Shown here: positions 35,710 to 45,453 of the stretch, in pieces
Position numbering within the stretch: position 1 is the first letter of the stretch
Layout: every line of letters starts with the position of its first letter
Assembly (NCBI GenBank): GCA_943737045.1
Contig: CALSFV010000222.1
Location: forward strand, 1-64,000
From: Parapristionchus giblindavisi
Lineage: Eukaryota; Nematoda; Chromadorea; Rhabditida; Diplogasteridae
Reading direction: 5' to 3'
DNA length: 64,000 nucleotides
Notes under the pieces: model-generated
Database searches by the model: none
Told to the model about the DNA's origin: nothing
Seen by the model: only the letters and a program-made list of their open reading frames with translations
Position numbers and translations under genes: made by a program

Positions 35710-37233
35710 ATGAAGTTCTTCATTTGTCTTCTTCTCTTCGTATCTTCTACGACAAGAGCAGATGACTGCGGTAAGTAAGATAACGATTTGTCAAGAACCC
35801 AAAATTAAGCTAGCCTATATGAGGCCGTTTGAGTCGTGCAAATCTGGAGGAGGGTTGGCACAGGCCTAAATTTTCGATACCTTCAAAACTTGTGTGTTGG
35901 GGTTAAGGACCCCGCTCATGAAGATGGGCATAGTCTTTTTGGCCCCAGTGCGCGCGGCGTATACAACTCCTCGTGATCACTATATCGAGACTATGAAACC
36001 TTTCTCAACGGAGATAAGGGCTCAAAATACATCATTGGAATCCTCTCGTCACGCCAGTTTGAACTGTGGTGCTCGCTAGTGGCGCAACCGTCTCCATCAA
36101 AAGTTCCATATACTGAAGTTTTGGAATATTTTCAAAACAAACAAAGTAGACAGCAGTCATCGCCATCAAATGCTGCCGAGGGAGCCCAATTTTCATACCT
36201 CTAGCTCAACCATGGACCGAAAAACGGCTTGAAAACGTGATTCTACCGTAATCCCGCACAAGCGTTGCGGGACCACTGGGGCCAAAATGACTATGCCCAT
36301 TATGATCAGCGGGGTCGATATCCTCTATACACAAGTTTTGAGGGTATTGAAATTTTTAGGCTGTGCCAAGCTTTGTTCGACTCTTGCGCAAACGGCCTCA
36401 TATGTGGACAATTGTTACTTTTTGGGTTCTCAGTAGCGGGTATATGGGAAAAGATCACCAACGTACCTCATTATATCCAGAATATTTACATGAGCGGCGA
36501 AAGTATTGATTTCTCAATACTTGGGCATTTAAAAACAATTTAACTATTGCATAGGGTGTTTTATAATGACTCCCTAATTCTTTGAATTGGCATTGAATTA
36601 TCACTGGCCAAGCAGTGATCACCCACAGTACTTCGCGTGCCTTGAATAGCGGTAACCTTTACCTTTACCCTAAATTCTATTGCCTTTAGTAGATGGTTAA
36701 TCAGAACTCATAAGGACTACAAGGTTCTAACAACGGGTGATGATGAAGGTGCTAAATCATCCATAAAATATTGTCAACGAAGAAGGAAATAATTTGCATT
36801 AACAGAGTCACCGGAAGAGAAACACTGCTCACCTATCACGACAAAACGAGAGAAATGTCTTGACTTTTTCAACGATTTTTATCATATAAACGGAGAGAAA
36901 TATTGTGGAACTCTTAAACAAAACGAAACTAGCGTTTTCTGTGACACGGAACCGTACACTTCTTTGTTTTACAATATTCCGGCGGTGAGCTCTCTAGATT
37001 TTCAAATAAAAAAATGAATTCAAATTTAAAAAAATGTGTTGGAATTATACTTCTCTTTATTTCAATGAACATGAGTAACATATTTGCAGAATCAAGATTA
37101 CGGATTATTGACGTCGGCGAATTGTGTAAATGGTACATGGGAGTATAATGCCGACTTTGAGCGATTCACTCAATTAGGCAAGCCTCCAGTGGAAATATAT
37201 TGCGTAGATTCAAGTTTCTGGAGCGCTGCTTAA
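35710..37233 (+). CDS. Small secreted seven-cysteine protein, three exons
   Basis: Exons 35710-35770, 36806-36984 and 37090-37233 join in phase and give 127 residues. Residues 1-19 (MKFFICLLLFVSSTTRA) are a signal peptide. The mature protein has seven cysteines (DDC, KHC, EKC, KYC, VFC, ANC, IYC) and ends in VDSSFWSAA. NETS and NGTW are potential glycosylation sites. The cysteine layout suggests a disulphide-stabilised extracellular domain; an odd number could mean dimerisation. The family is not recognised. A paralogue on the minus strand at 50.3-51.7 kb shares exon layout, phases and CVNGTWEY. The first intron (about 1 kb) contains an inverted pair of blocks (GGCCCCAGTG near 35,940 and GGCCAAAATG near 36,272), probably another foldback. 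Confidence 0.85.
36600..36672. repeat. Copy of the (GGTAAA)n-tailed short repeat
   Basis: ATTATCACTGGCCAAGCAGT... ends GTGCCTTGAATAGCGG followed by a TTTACC tract. On the opposite strand this is the same phrase as at 16,300 and 62,160. It resembles a SINE or LINE 3' end with a hexamer tail. Confidence 0.6.
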
Positions 37234-37453
37234 TGATTAGTTTCATTGCAATTCGTTTGTGAAAAAATCAATCTTTATGCATCTAATCCTTTCTCCTTTG
37301 GTCATTGAATTGTTCTAGAATGAATAAAATGGTTTTGGTTATGTTGTTCATAATTTTCCATGACATAAATGTCGATGATCTTGAGTTTCTTGCACGTTTT
37401 ATTAGGATGTATTCACTATTCATTTTCATAGTAGTTTTCTTACTCGCATTATT

Positions 37454-37827
37454 TTAAAGAAGGGGACCCACGAGTTTTTTCGTGGCTAAACAGGCCAGGC
37501 AGAACTGTAGATCACATCTCCCTGTATACAACAACAATTTTCTCTAAAATTTTAGGTGCACAGGAATGTCGTAATCCGAGCATAAAGTTCATTGTTCCCC
37601 CAGGGAAAGGCGAGAGTTTTTTGAATTTGAAGAATGCATATAAAGAAAATTGCAAACGAGAATCGAACCCACGTAGAGCGGTTACTAGCGCTAACCACAA
37701 ACCACTGAGCTACACGCTCTATGCACCCATTCGCTCATATCTAATAGAGAACATAATGCCACTTCCTATGCCCCATGTTCTTCTTGTCAATAGTGCACTC
37801 CAAATCTCGTGGGTCCCCTTCTTTAAA
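37454..37827. mobile_element. TIR element of about 374 bp with a tRNA-like module
   Basis: The left end TTTAAAGAAGGGGACCCACG and the right end CGTGGGTCCCCTTCTTTAAA are a perfect inverted pair. Inside, about 37,649-37,724 reads on the minus strand with a box A-like GTAGCTCAGTGG and a box B-like GGGTTCGATTC; the stems are imperfect, so it is not a functional tRNA gene by eye. Confidence 0.8.
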
Positions 37828-37944
37828 GGGATCGAAACCTTTGTCAACGGCCTCTTCCACTCTCTACGCTCTCTCGTTGTTAGATAACAGAGAAATAGTG
37901 TGCACAATGAAGAAGTCATTGAGTGAGGTTACTCTCCCTTTAAA
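37823..37944. mobile_element. MITE abutting the previous element
   Basis: TTTAAAGGGATCGAAACC...GGTTACTCTCCCTTTAAA. The core resembles the MITE inside the duplicated HP1-like intron (CTCTACGCTCTCTCGTTG). It shares the TTTAAA junction with the element to its left. Confidence 0.75.
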
Positions 37945-37999
37945 TGAGTCTTATGCTCTGACATGGTCTCCTGAAAAAAGTGCAGCAAAAGCGGCCGAT

Positions 38000-38680
38000 T
38001 CTGCCACTAGGATTTTTTTTTGTCTCCGATTTCGATGAAAGGTCAGTGGGCGTGGTTGTGCGTCATGAGAAGACCTAGCCACTTGATTTGGCCACAATTG
38101 CAGATTATCGATTTCTTATGGATAAAGATAAGGAATGAATAACACTATGATGCGCCTGACGCACACTGCTCTGACAAGGCTAAACATAAAGACAACACAA
38201 AGGAGGTCCATTTTTTCGTTTTGCAATGTTGTAATTCCTAAAAAGCTGATTTATTGACTTCCGAGCGAGACTTCCGTTCTTTAGATCCCGTTTGTCATTT
38301 TTTTATGCAAGTACATTTTATACGCAGAATAGCCATACTTCAACAATTTACGATTGAAAACACACGAGAAGTGATGGATATCATGGTGGAATAAAAATAT
38401 AATAATAAATATTGTTGACTAAGTCGAATTTTTCGTCTAAACCCATGCAGACGTCAGCATCTCGAAATATCGATCCGTGACTGTCGAAGCATCGCCATCT
38501 TTTGAATAATCTCCATTGGTCTCGCCTCTAAATTTGTTTATGTTCATTTTTATTAGTTTATTTGTTTGTTTGAATTAATGAAGGAAAAATCAATATGGTT
38601 GATGGAGTTCCGTCGCTTTATGTGATTTTCACAATACCAAGACTATTCGTGACATTAAATGTTAAGGTATTTTAAATTTA
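38000..38680. other. Intergenic, no gene recognised
   Basis: Unique-looking AT-rich sequence between the seven-cysteine gene region and the 3' end of the minus-strand chemoreceptor; nothing supported. Confidence 0.5.
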
Positions 38681-38687
38681 ATCAATG

Positions 38688-41600
38688 TATGCATCGCACT
38701 AAATGTGACTGCAAGTGAGATTTGAATAAAAAAATATTTCTGGAAAAAACTGGCCTATTTATTTTCAATATCCTCATTATCACTCTGCGAATTGCCGGAT
38801 TCTTGTAGATAACAAGAGTCGAAGAGTACAAAACGCTCATCGTATGCAACTAAAAGTATTTTTTTTAACTTAATTAATTTCTTTTAAAAAATCAAAAAAA
38901 ACTACTCACAAAATGGTAAAAGAAATGCAAAATCCCATAGAAATTGTTGTTGTGCCCTATGATGAATGCCGCGTACACGTATCCCATTAGGACTGCAGTG
39001 ATCTGGATGCCAGTCTATTTTATTTATTTGAACTTTAAAAAATTTATTTAATTGAAACTTAAAATACCTCCACTATTTCAGAATCAGTTTCATGGTGAAG
39101 CGGAATCCACCCTTTGGTTTCAACGCTAACTTGAGCCTTTTTTCCCCATGATCACTATTTGACCATTTTTTCTTTGACTTTACTCAATCTAAAAGGTTGA
39201 AACAAAAAGTACTTTGATTACGAGGTTGCCGCAGTATACTGGGTGCATTGCCTTCGCGATATCCAACGATTCTTTCATCTGAAAATGATACTTTGAAAAA
39301 TTACAATCCATTTCAATTATTTATCCAATCAGCACATTTAATGCAGAGGGAGCATTATTATTACAGGGGGAATATTCTTATTATCCAAGATCTATCATTT
39401 CGTCTCTGACATTGAGAGAATTCATCTCCGATTTGCTTTGATTGCTTTGGTTTGATTTTATTTGAGAGATTTGCTAGGAATATATAAATATTATTAAAGA
39501 TGGACTCCCGCGAATATTTTCGTGAACAAACTGTGAAGACAGAAAGTTAGCAAAAGTTATTCTACGTACCGTGCACTATTTGTTTTATGATAATTCAGCT
39601 TATTGATCGCTAGAATCATGAATGAGTCATGCTTGCAATCGCAGGCAACGGCGCGCTTTTTTGAAAATAAGAAAGTTAGTTTTACCACTGCGCTAAAGGA
39701 TTGACGAGTGATCACTCTATCTTCTCGCATATCACTGGACTCTTGCATGAGCGATATGCAAGAGATTTGCATGAACATTCCCGGGTGTCCACCTTTAAAA
39801 TAAGAAATAATGACAAGGACCTGATATCGAGTACTGAGCGAGCCATTTAATAGTCGAGGTGCTAACCTTTCACAATATTTAATGCCTCCAAAGTTTACCT
39901 TAAAAGGCTCACAAATTAAAACAAATAACATGATATGACAAACGATTATGGTTAGGCAATCCATGATATTGAATAACACCATGGTTGCGTCGATGTAACC
40001 TGCAACCTTGATATAGTATTTAATTTTATTTTGTTTATCACAATACATCCAAAACATTTGAAACGACAATTGAGTAAATAAGTGATTGGGGTAGTGAATG
40101 GGGAATGTGAATGAATAAGTGAATGCGGTAACGATTATAAGTTTGCATGGACATTAGATTTAAAATTGTAAGATGTGAAATTTATCATGTTAATAAGAAG
40201 AAAGATATTATTCTTACCCAAAATTGTCAGTATGTATCCATTTGCAATACCAGTGGACACCTTAATATTTTTTTATTTAAATTAAAACAGTAACAGTTGT
40301 TTTGAGTTGCATGCGACAACTCTTTTACACGTCATTGCTTCGATTTTTACCCGTATATAAAAAAAATACGAATGTGTTGAATATTTTAAAGTCAATTTGA
40401 TTATTTTACAGTAACACCCCAAGTTACTTTGAAACTCTGGCCATGCTCTCTCGCTTTCTTTGCCAACGAGGGAGCGTTACCAGAGTAAAAATAGCTTGCG
40501 TGTACATTTAAGTATGCCTTTAATGGCTCGTTAAAAATAGTGGAAAACCGAAATCGGTGACCCGTTAAAAAAGTTCCCGGAAAGTCGAAAATGGAAACAC
40601 GAAATTTGAATTCGCGCGCGCGCAAAGAAGTGCGGAAATTCAAATTCGGACTTTGAAATTCACCTTCCTGTTCGCTAAAAAATTTCAATCTGCGGAAATT
40701 TGCTGTCGGAAAGTCGGAAATTGAATTCCCGCACCTCTTTGGGAGCGCGCGAATTCAAATTTGGTGTTTCCATTTTCGACTTTCCGAGTACTTTTTAGCA
40801 GGTGGAAAGTCGCCGATTTCGGTTTTCCCCTATTTTTTAACGAGCCATAAGTATGCACACTCATAGTCATTAATTGTGCCACAAAGCATGTAAACTAACA
40901 AGGGAAGTCAGGTTGGGCGGTCCCGGACTTCGGGATGGGACATATACCATTCGATAGGTATCCGAAAAAGAAGATTTTTCATGTTGGTCATTTTGGCAAA
41001 ATGCCCCTGGGCGCAGAGTTATTTGCATATTTCTCCGGATTTTCGCCCTACAATCAAACACATTCTCTGTGAGATCGAAAGGAAACAGTGGTGAATAAGA
41101 GTGGTAAACAACACAAGCAATGGCTAAAATGAATTTATTTATTTTTATATTTACTTAAGACACCGGCTCAGTAAGATTCGAGGGTTGAGCCATTGACCCC
41201 GGACATCGACCTCACCGATTTGGCTCAAAATTTTTTTGTGGATACCCCCATGGCCCCCTATCACAAAATGGGTATTCATTTGGGCTGTATCCTTGAAACA
41301 CAGATGTGGCGGGTTCTCGAAATTTGAAAACTCGATTTTCGCCAAAAAAAAGTGGAGCGACCTGGGTCCAATATTAGTGTGGAATAATTACATATATGCC
41401 TATGAAACAAAAACTCGCTATTGGACGGTCCGGATATCCGATCGCAAACTGATTTTTTTACCTCCTCAACACATTCTAAATTAAATTAAAACTTTAAATC
41501 AAAAAAAGGCAGCCCAATTTGTGCCTCATCTTATAGAGCAAAAAATTCCGCGTCGAATAAGGCAAAATATCAAAAATCGATCGACCCGTGTTTTGAGATA

Positions 41601-43945
41601 AATGAACCTGAAGATGACCCGAAAATATTTTTGTTTTCAAACCCCCTCATGTTTGTACTCATATTGAAGAGCTCGTCGAGTTGAACAACTTTCATGTTGA
41701 ACGTTTTGTCTGAAACTCATGTACAAGAGAAATACATGAATTAAGATTTATTGGATCCAAATATTTTGTATCGCTTGTATCTTGAGAACAAACGACTTTC
41801 ATAGAATACGACCAACATGAAAAATAACGTGCTCGACGAGTTCTTTAAAATGAGTATAAACATGGCAAGGTTTCGACAACTTTTTTTTCATGACCACTTT
41901 AGAGGCCATGTTTTTTATTGGGGTCAACAATTTTTTTTCGAGAAACAACTAATTAAGTATGGATTTTTGAGTTCTACAATATAGGCGTAGTCACTTTGTG
42001 CACAAAAAATATTTTACTTTCGATTTACTCTAAATTGACTGAAAAACTGTGAGAATAAATAAAAGAATAAATAAAGATGTATTTCTCTTGTATATGAGTT
42101 TCAAACAAAACGTTCAACATGAAAGTTGTTCAACTCGACGAGCTCTTCAATATGAGTACAAACATGAGGGGGTTTGAAAACAAACATATTTTCGGGTCAT
42201 CTTCAGGTTCATTTATCTCAAAACACGGGTCGATCGATTTTTGAGTTTTTTGCCTTATTCGATGCGGAATTTTTTGCTCTATAACATGTGGCTAAAATTG
42301 GGCTGCCGTTTTTTGTTTTAAAATTTTAATTAAATTTATAATGTTTTGAGGATGTAAAAAAATCAGTTTGCGATCGGATCTTCGGACCGTCCCATAGCGA
42401 TTTTTTGTTGTCTAGGCATACATGTAATTAATCCACACTAACATTGAACCTAGGTCGCTCCACTAATTTTTGGTGAAAATCGAGTTTTCAAATTTCGAGA
42501 ACCCGCCACATCTGTGTTTCAAGGACCCAGCCCAAATGAATACCCATTTTGTGATAGTGGGCCATGGGGGTGTCCACAGAAAAATTTTGAGCTAAATCGG
42601 TGAGGTCGATGTCCGGCACTACCTGGAATCTCACTGAGCCGGTGTCTTAAAGAGGATGGTCTATGTATCTTTTGCTTGCAAGTTCGATTCCCGCACAAGC
42701 TATCTCACAGAGATTGTGTTTCATTGTAGGGCGAAAATCCGGAGAAATATGCAAATAACTCTGCGCCCAGGGGCATTTTGCCAAAATGACCAATATGAAA
42801 AATCTTCTTTTTCGGATACCTATCGAATGGTATATGTCCCATCCCGAAGTCCGGGACCGCCCAACCTGACTTCCCTTGTAAGAGTTCCAAAGAAGAAATG
42901 AATAAACACATCCAACCGTGAATGTCGTGAATGCAGCCAGCTTTTTCCATGCCAGTGACTCATCATTATGATAGCTCTCGGCGTTGTAAGCAGAGTATAT
43001 TCTCTCCATGGTGATACCAAACTCAAATAGCGATACTGATGTATAGCAAAAACAGTTTAGATACAGCAAGTGAAGCATGTACTCTGAAAATTTTCGATTA
43101 CAATTACTACATTTCAACATTTTAGTCAAACCCGGATAGTCGTGGCGCAATGGCATATATCCTGTGGGTAAGAAGAGTAGAGGAAACATTTTTATGGAAT
43201 TTGATATCGTAAGAAACTCCATAGACAAGGCCCATGCGGTCATGAGAAATCTAGTAATGCAGGCAATGTATTTTTGCACATTAGTGTACTAATTTCTTTC
43301 CTGTTGGGGTTGTGTGCCCGGATTAGCCAAAAGCAATGATGCCTAGTTTTTTTCCTACAAAAACGTGGTCTAAATTTCTCTAACAAGGGAAGTATAAGCA
43401 ATATCTTTTAGACTTTTTAACGAGACTATTTTTGCTCGATAGGTATAGGCAATATATGGACGGAACCCAAAAATTAGCTGCGACCATGCACTTTCAGATT
43501 TTATATAATTAATATGTTCGTGAAAAATATTCTTCATTTTTTGAAGAAAAAATGAAATATGAAACAAAGCTCACACCACGCCGCCATGTTCTCAGTGATC
43601 TTTCAGGAGATCAAAAATATGAAGAATTTTTTCACAAACTATTACTAATTATATAAAATCTGAAAGTGCACGGTCGCAGCTAATTTTTGGGTTCCGTCCA
43701 TATATGGCCAATACCTATCGAGCAAAAATAGTCTCGTTAAAAAGTCTAAAAGATATTTCTTATACTTCCCTTGTAAAGTTCTTTGATAAATTGTATAATA
43801 TGATAACCCACCGACAGTTCGCATGAAGTCCCGCCTTTTGGATAGCAAAAATCAATAAACAATCGGGAATCGAGGCTACAGCAGTACACAAAAAGATGGT
43901 TACAGGGAATATGGGATAGTTATTGAGAACATTGAACAAATCCAT
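38688..43945 (-). CDS. Serpentine chemoreceptor of the Sra/Sre type, split by transposons
   Basis: Read right to left: a first-helix exon near 43,945-43,780 (MDLFNVLNNYPIFPVTIF...); a large exon about 43,290-42,885 with LFEFGITMERIYSAY and a helix ending YSFLLW; 39821-39999 (helix with IIVCHIMLFVLI, then LNGSLSTRYQ); 39213-39278 (MKESLDIAKAMHPVYCG); 38910-39014 (GIQITAVLMGYVYAAFI); and a last exon from 38849 with VLYSSTLVIYKNPAIRRVIM. The LSxRYQ...E pattern after helix 5 and the YKNPAIRR tail are typical of nematode Sre/Sra chemoreceptors (family knowledge). The last four listed exons are phase-consistent; the first two junctions are uncertain. Two CAAGGGAA foldbacks lie in the gene, at 43,384 and 40,899. 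The latter sits at the end of the large exon and may destroy its donor, so the gene may be non-functional. Confidence 0.7.
39493..39798. mobile_element. TIR element related to the one at 1.0 kb, intronic
   Basis: TTAAAGATGGACTCCCGCGA at the left and CCGGGTGTCCACCTTTAA at the right. The interior follows the 1,005-1,353 element (GTGAAGACAGAAAGTTAGCA) but the tRNA-like part is reduced to ACCACTGCGCTAAAGG. Confidence 0.8.
40409..40513. mobile_element. MITE of the CTCTCCGCTCTGG family
   Basis: TAACACCCCAAGTTACTTTG...TAGCTTGCGTGTACATTTAA, with CTTTCTTTGCCAACGAGGG in the core. Confidence 0.75.
40522..40852. mobile_element. Palindromic element of about 330 bp
   Basis: ATGGCTCGTTAAAAATAGTG and the complement of CCTATTTTTTAACGAGCCAT bound two arms rich in GGAAAGTCG, CGAAATTTGAATT and GCGCGCGC. 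One arm is present at 783-945. No coding sequence; probably a DNA-element MITE. Confidence 0.8.
40899..42878. mobile_element. CAAGGGAA foldback, 1,980 bp, inside the Sre/Sra-type gene
   Basis: CAAGGGAAGTCAGGTTGGGC and its inverse bound the element; TAA flanks both sides (40896-40898, 42879-42881). Outer arms of about 180 bp are near-identical inverted copies. Between the right arm and the inner element is GCAAGTTCGATTCCCGC, a tRNA box B-like string. A second palindrome (41,159-42,646) occupies the middle. Confidence 0.92.
41159..42646. mobile_element. TTAA-flanked palindrome, 1,488 bp, nested in the foldback
   Basis: GACACCGGCTCAGT starts the left arm and its inverse ends the right arm; TTAA lies on both sides (41155-41158, 42647-42650). 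Arms of about 550-700 bp are diverged inverted copies, for example ACCCATTTTGTGAT versus ATCACAAAATGGGT. TTAA duplication is the hallmark of piggyBac-type elements but no transposase is present, so the superfamily is a guess. Confidence 0.85.
43384..43773. mobile_element. CAAGGGAA foldback, 390 bp, inside the Sre/Sra-type gene
   Basis: CAAGGGAAGTATAAGCAATA and its inverse, TAA on both sides (43381-43383, 43774-43776). Arms of about 175 bp contain TCGATAGGTATAGGC and GGACGGAACCCAAAAATTAG; the loop is about 30 bp. It is the smallest member of the family in the window. Confidence 0.92.
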
Positions 43946-43989
43946 GCCTGAAATGAATATGATTTCAAAAGCTCTGGCCACTCTAATCG

Positions 43990-45450
43990 CACTTTTTTTG
44001 TGCAGTGCGATCTAGGCTTCGAATGCTGAACAGTCGAGATAAAAAGTATTAAATCTACATATTTATTACGTGATAAAAAGGGGGGAAAATAAAACAGGCA
44101 AAAACGCAGTTGAATATTATCTTCATTAGCATAACATAATGAAGATAGATATGAAGTGGATTGGGCAATTTTACTATTTGCAATTAATTCTCAAGAGCGC
44201 ACACGTGACACAGTCACTATTAGTCAGAGTCAGATAATTCATCAATAATGATATACAGAATAATAATAATATGTAATACCAGAAAATGAATAGATAGATA
44301 GTTTATAGATAGTTAAGTGAACGATAAAATAGTTAATTAATCAGTTTGATTTCGTTTAATTATCTCTCGCAACGGCAACTTTTTTTTTGCAAAATTTACA
44401 TTAAAAAAAACTAAAAGTTTCACTTTATGATAAACAATCTCATCGATCAAAAATATAGTTTTTGAAAGCGCAATATTCACGTCTGTAATTTTCTCTTACA
44501 ATCAGTGTGCTGTTATTCACTATGATTCATGATCGTTTGATGAAAAAATCAACAACGATTTATCAACACACGGATAATGATGTTAGATATTATTATAGCT
44601 TGTTGAGAATGTTTCGGTAGATCGATTGGTACTACTGCAAAAGCACAGATCGCGCCAAAATGGATTTTTTTGCAATATATTGTATATTGTATATTATGTA
44701 TTGTGCTTATTGTGAACATGCCGCTGTCTCTTCCTGTTTTTTCCCTGTTTTTTTTGTTGATACGGTAATCCTGGAAAAAAATCAAAGCTACGTAAGCTAT
44801 ATTTAAGTGATTTGCAAAAAATAGGTAAACAAAGATGTTGTGTCGGTATTTCAATGTTTCTCTGCTATTCCCAAAGTTATCTTCAAATTTGCGTGCTTTA
44901 ACTCGAGTAGACTTTAAGTCAAATGCAAGCAAACGTCAAGATTTGCGCATTGAAAAAAATGATGAAAACACATTAGTACGACATTGACCGGAATATCGAA
45001 GGATCCGCGACGACGTCGAATGATGATTTTAGTAAAATTTTAGGCACCAAGCAGAAATCCAGGGGTACGTTGCATCGTAACCACAAGGACATCATCTAGC
45101 AAAGCAATTTTTTGAAAAGGTAACGCAAATTTGTTAGCTAAATTGAAATCACGCCAATGACTGCGGTATTGTACATAATTACAGGTTCATCTAGATAAAT
45201 ATGATTTTCAATCAGCATGGACTATTTCTATCAAAATTTATAGTACTGTCTAGGAATTGAGTTATTGGTTACAAGAATATTGTATTGCTTATGAAACTGA
45301 ATAACAAACTATAGATTTTTTTTTGTTGTGTTTACGTATATTTTCACATATTCCTAATAATTTGTGCGTTTACATGAATCTAGTGTCTCATGTTCCTATC
45401 TGATTTATTGTGAAGGGAGAATGGGAGTATATATATGTAAAGGTTTGTTC
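43990..45450. other. Intergenic between divergent chemoreceptor genes
   Basis: The two chemoreceptor genes point away from each other across this 1.5 kb, so it should contain both promoters. It is AT-rich, with no clear TATA box at a fixed place and no supported gene. Confidence 0.5.
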
Positions 45451-45453
45451 AAA

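Noticed and set aside
39557..40069. 170-codon minus-strand frame as one exon
   Set aside because: Only the part 39,821-39,999 is receptor sequence with proper acceptor and donor; the rest runs through intron and a TIR element.
41236..41484. 82-codon frame in the TTAA-flanked palindrome
   Set aside because: It is arm sequence that also occurs inverted with stops; no protein features.
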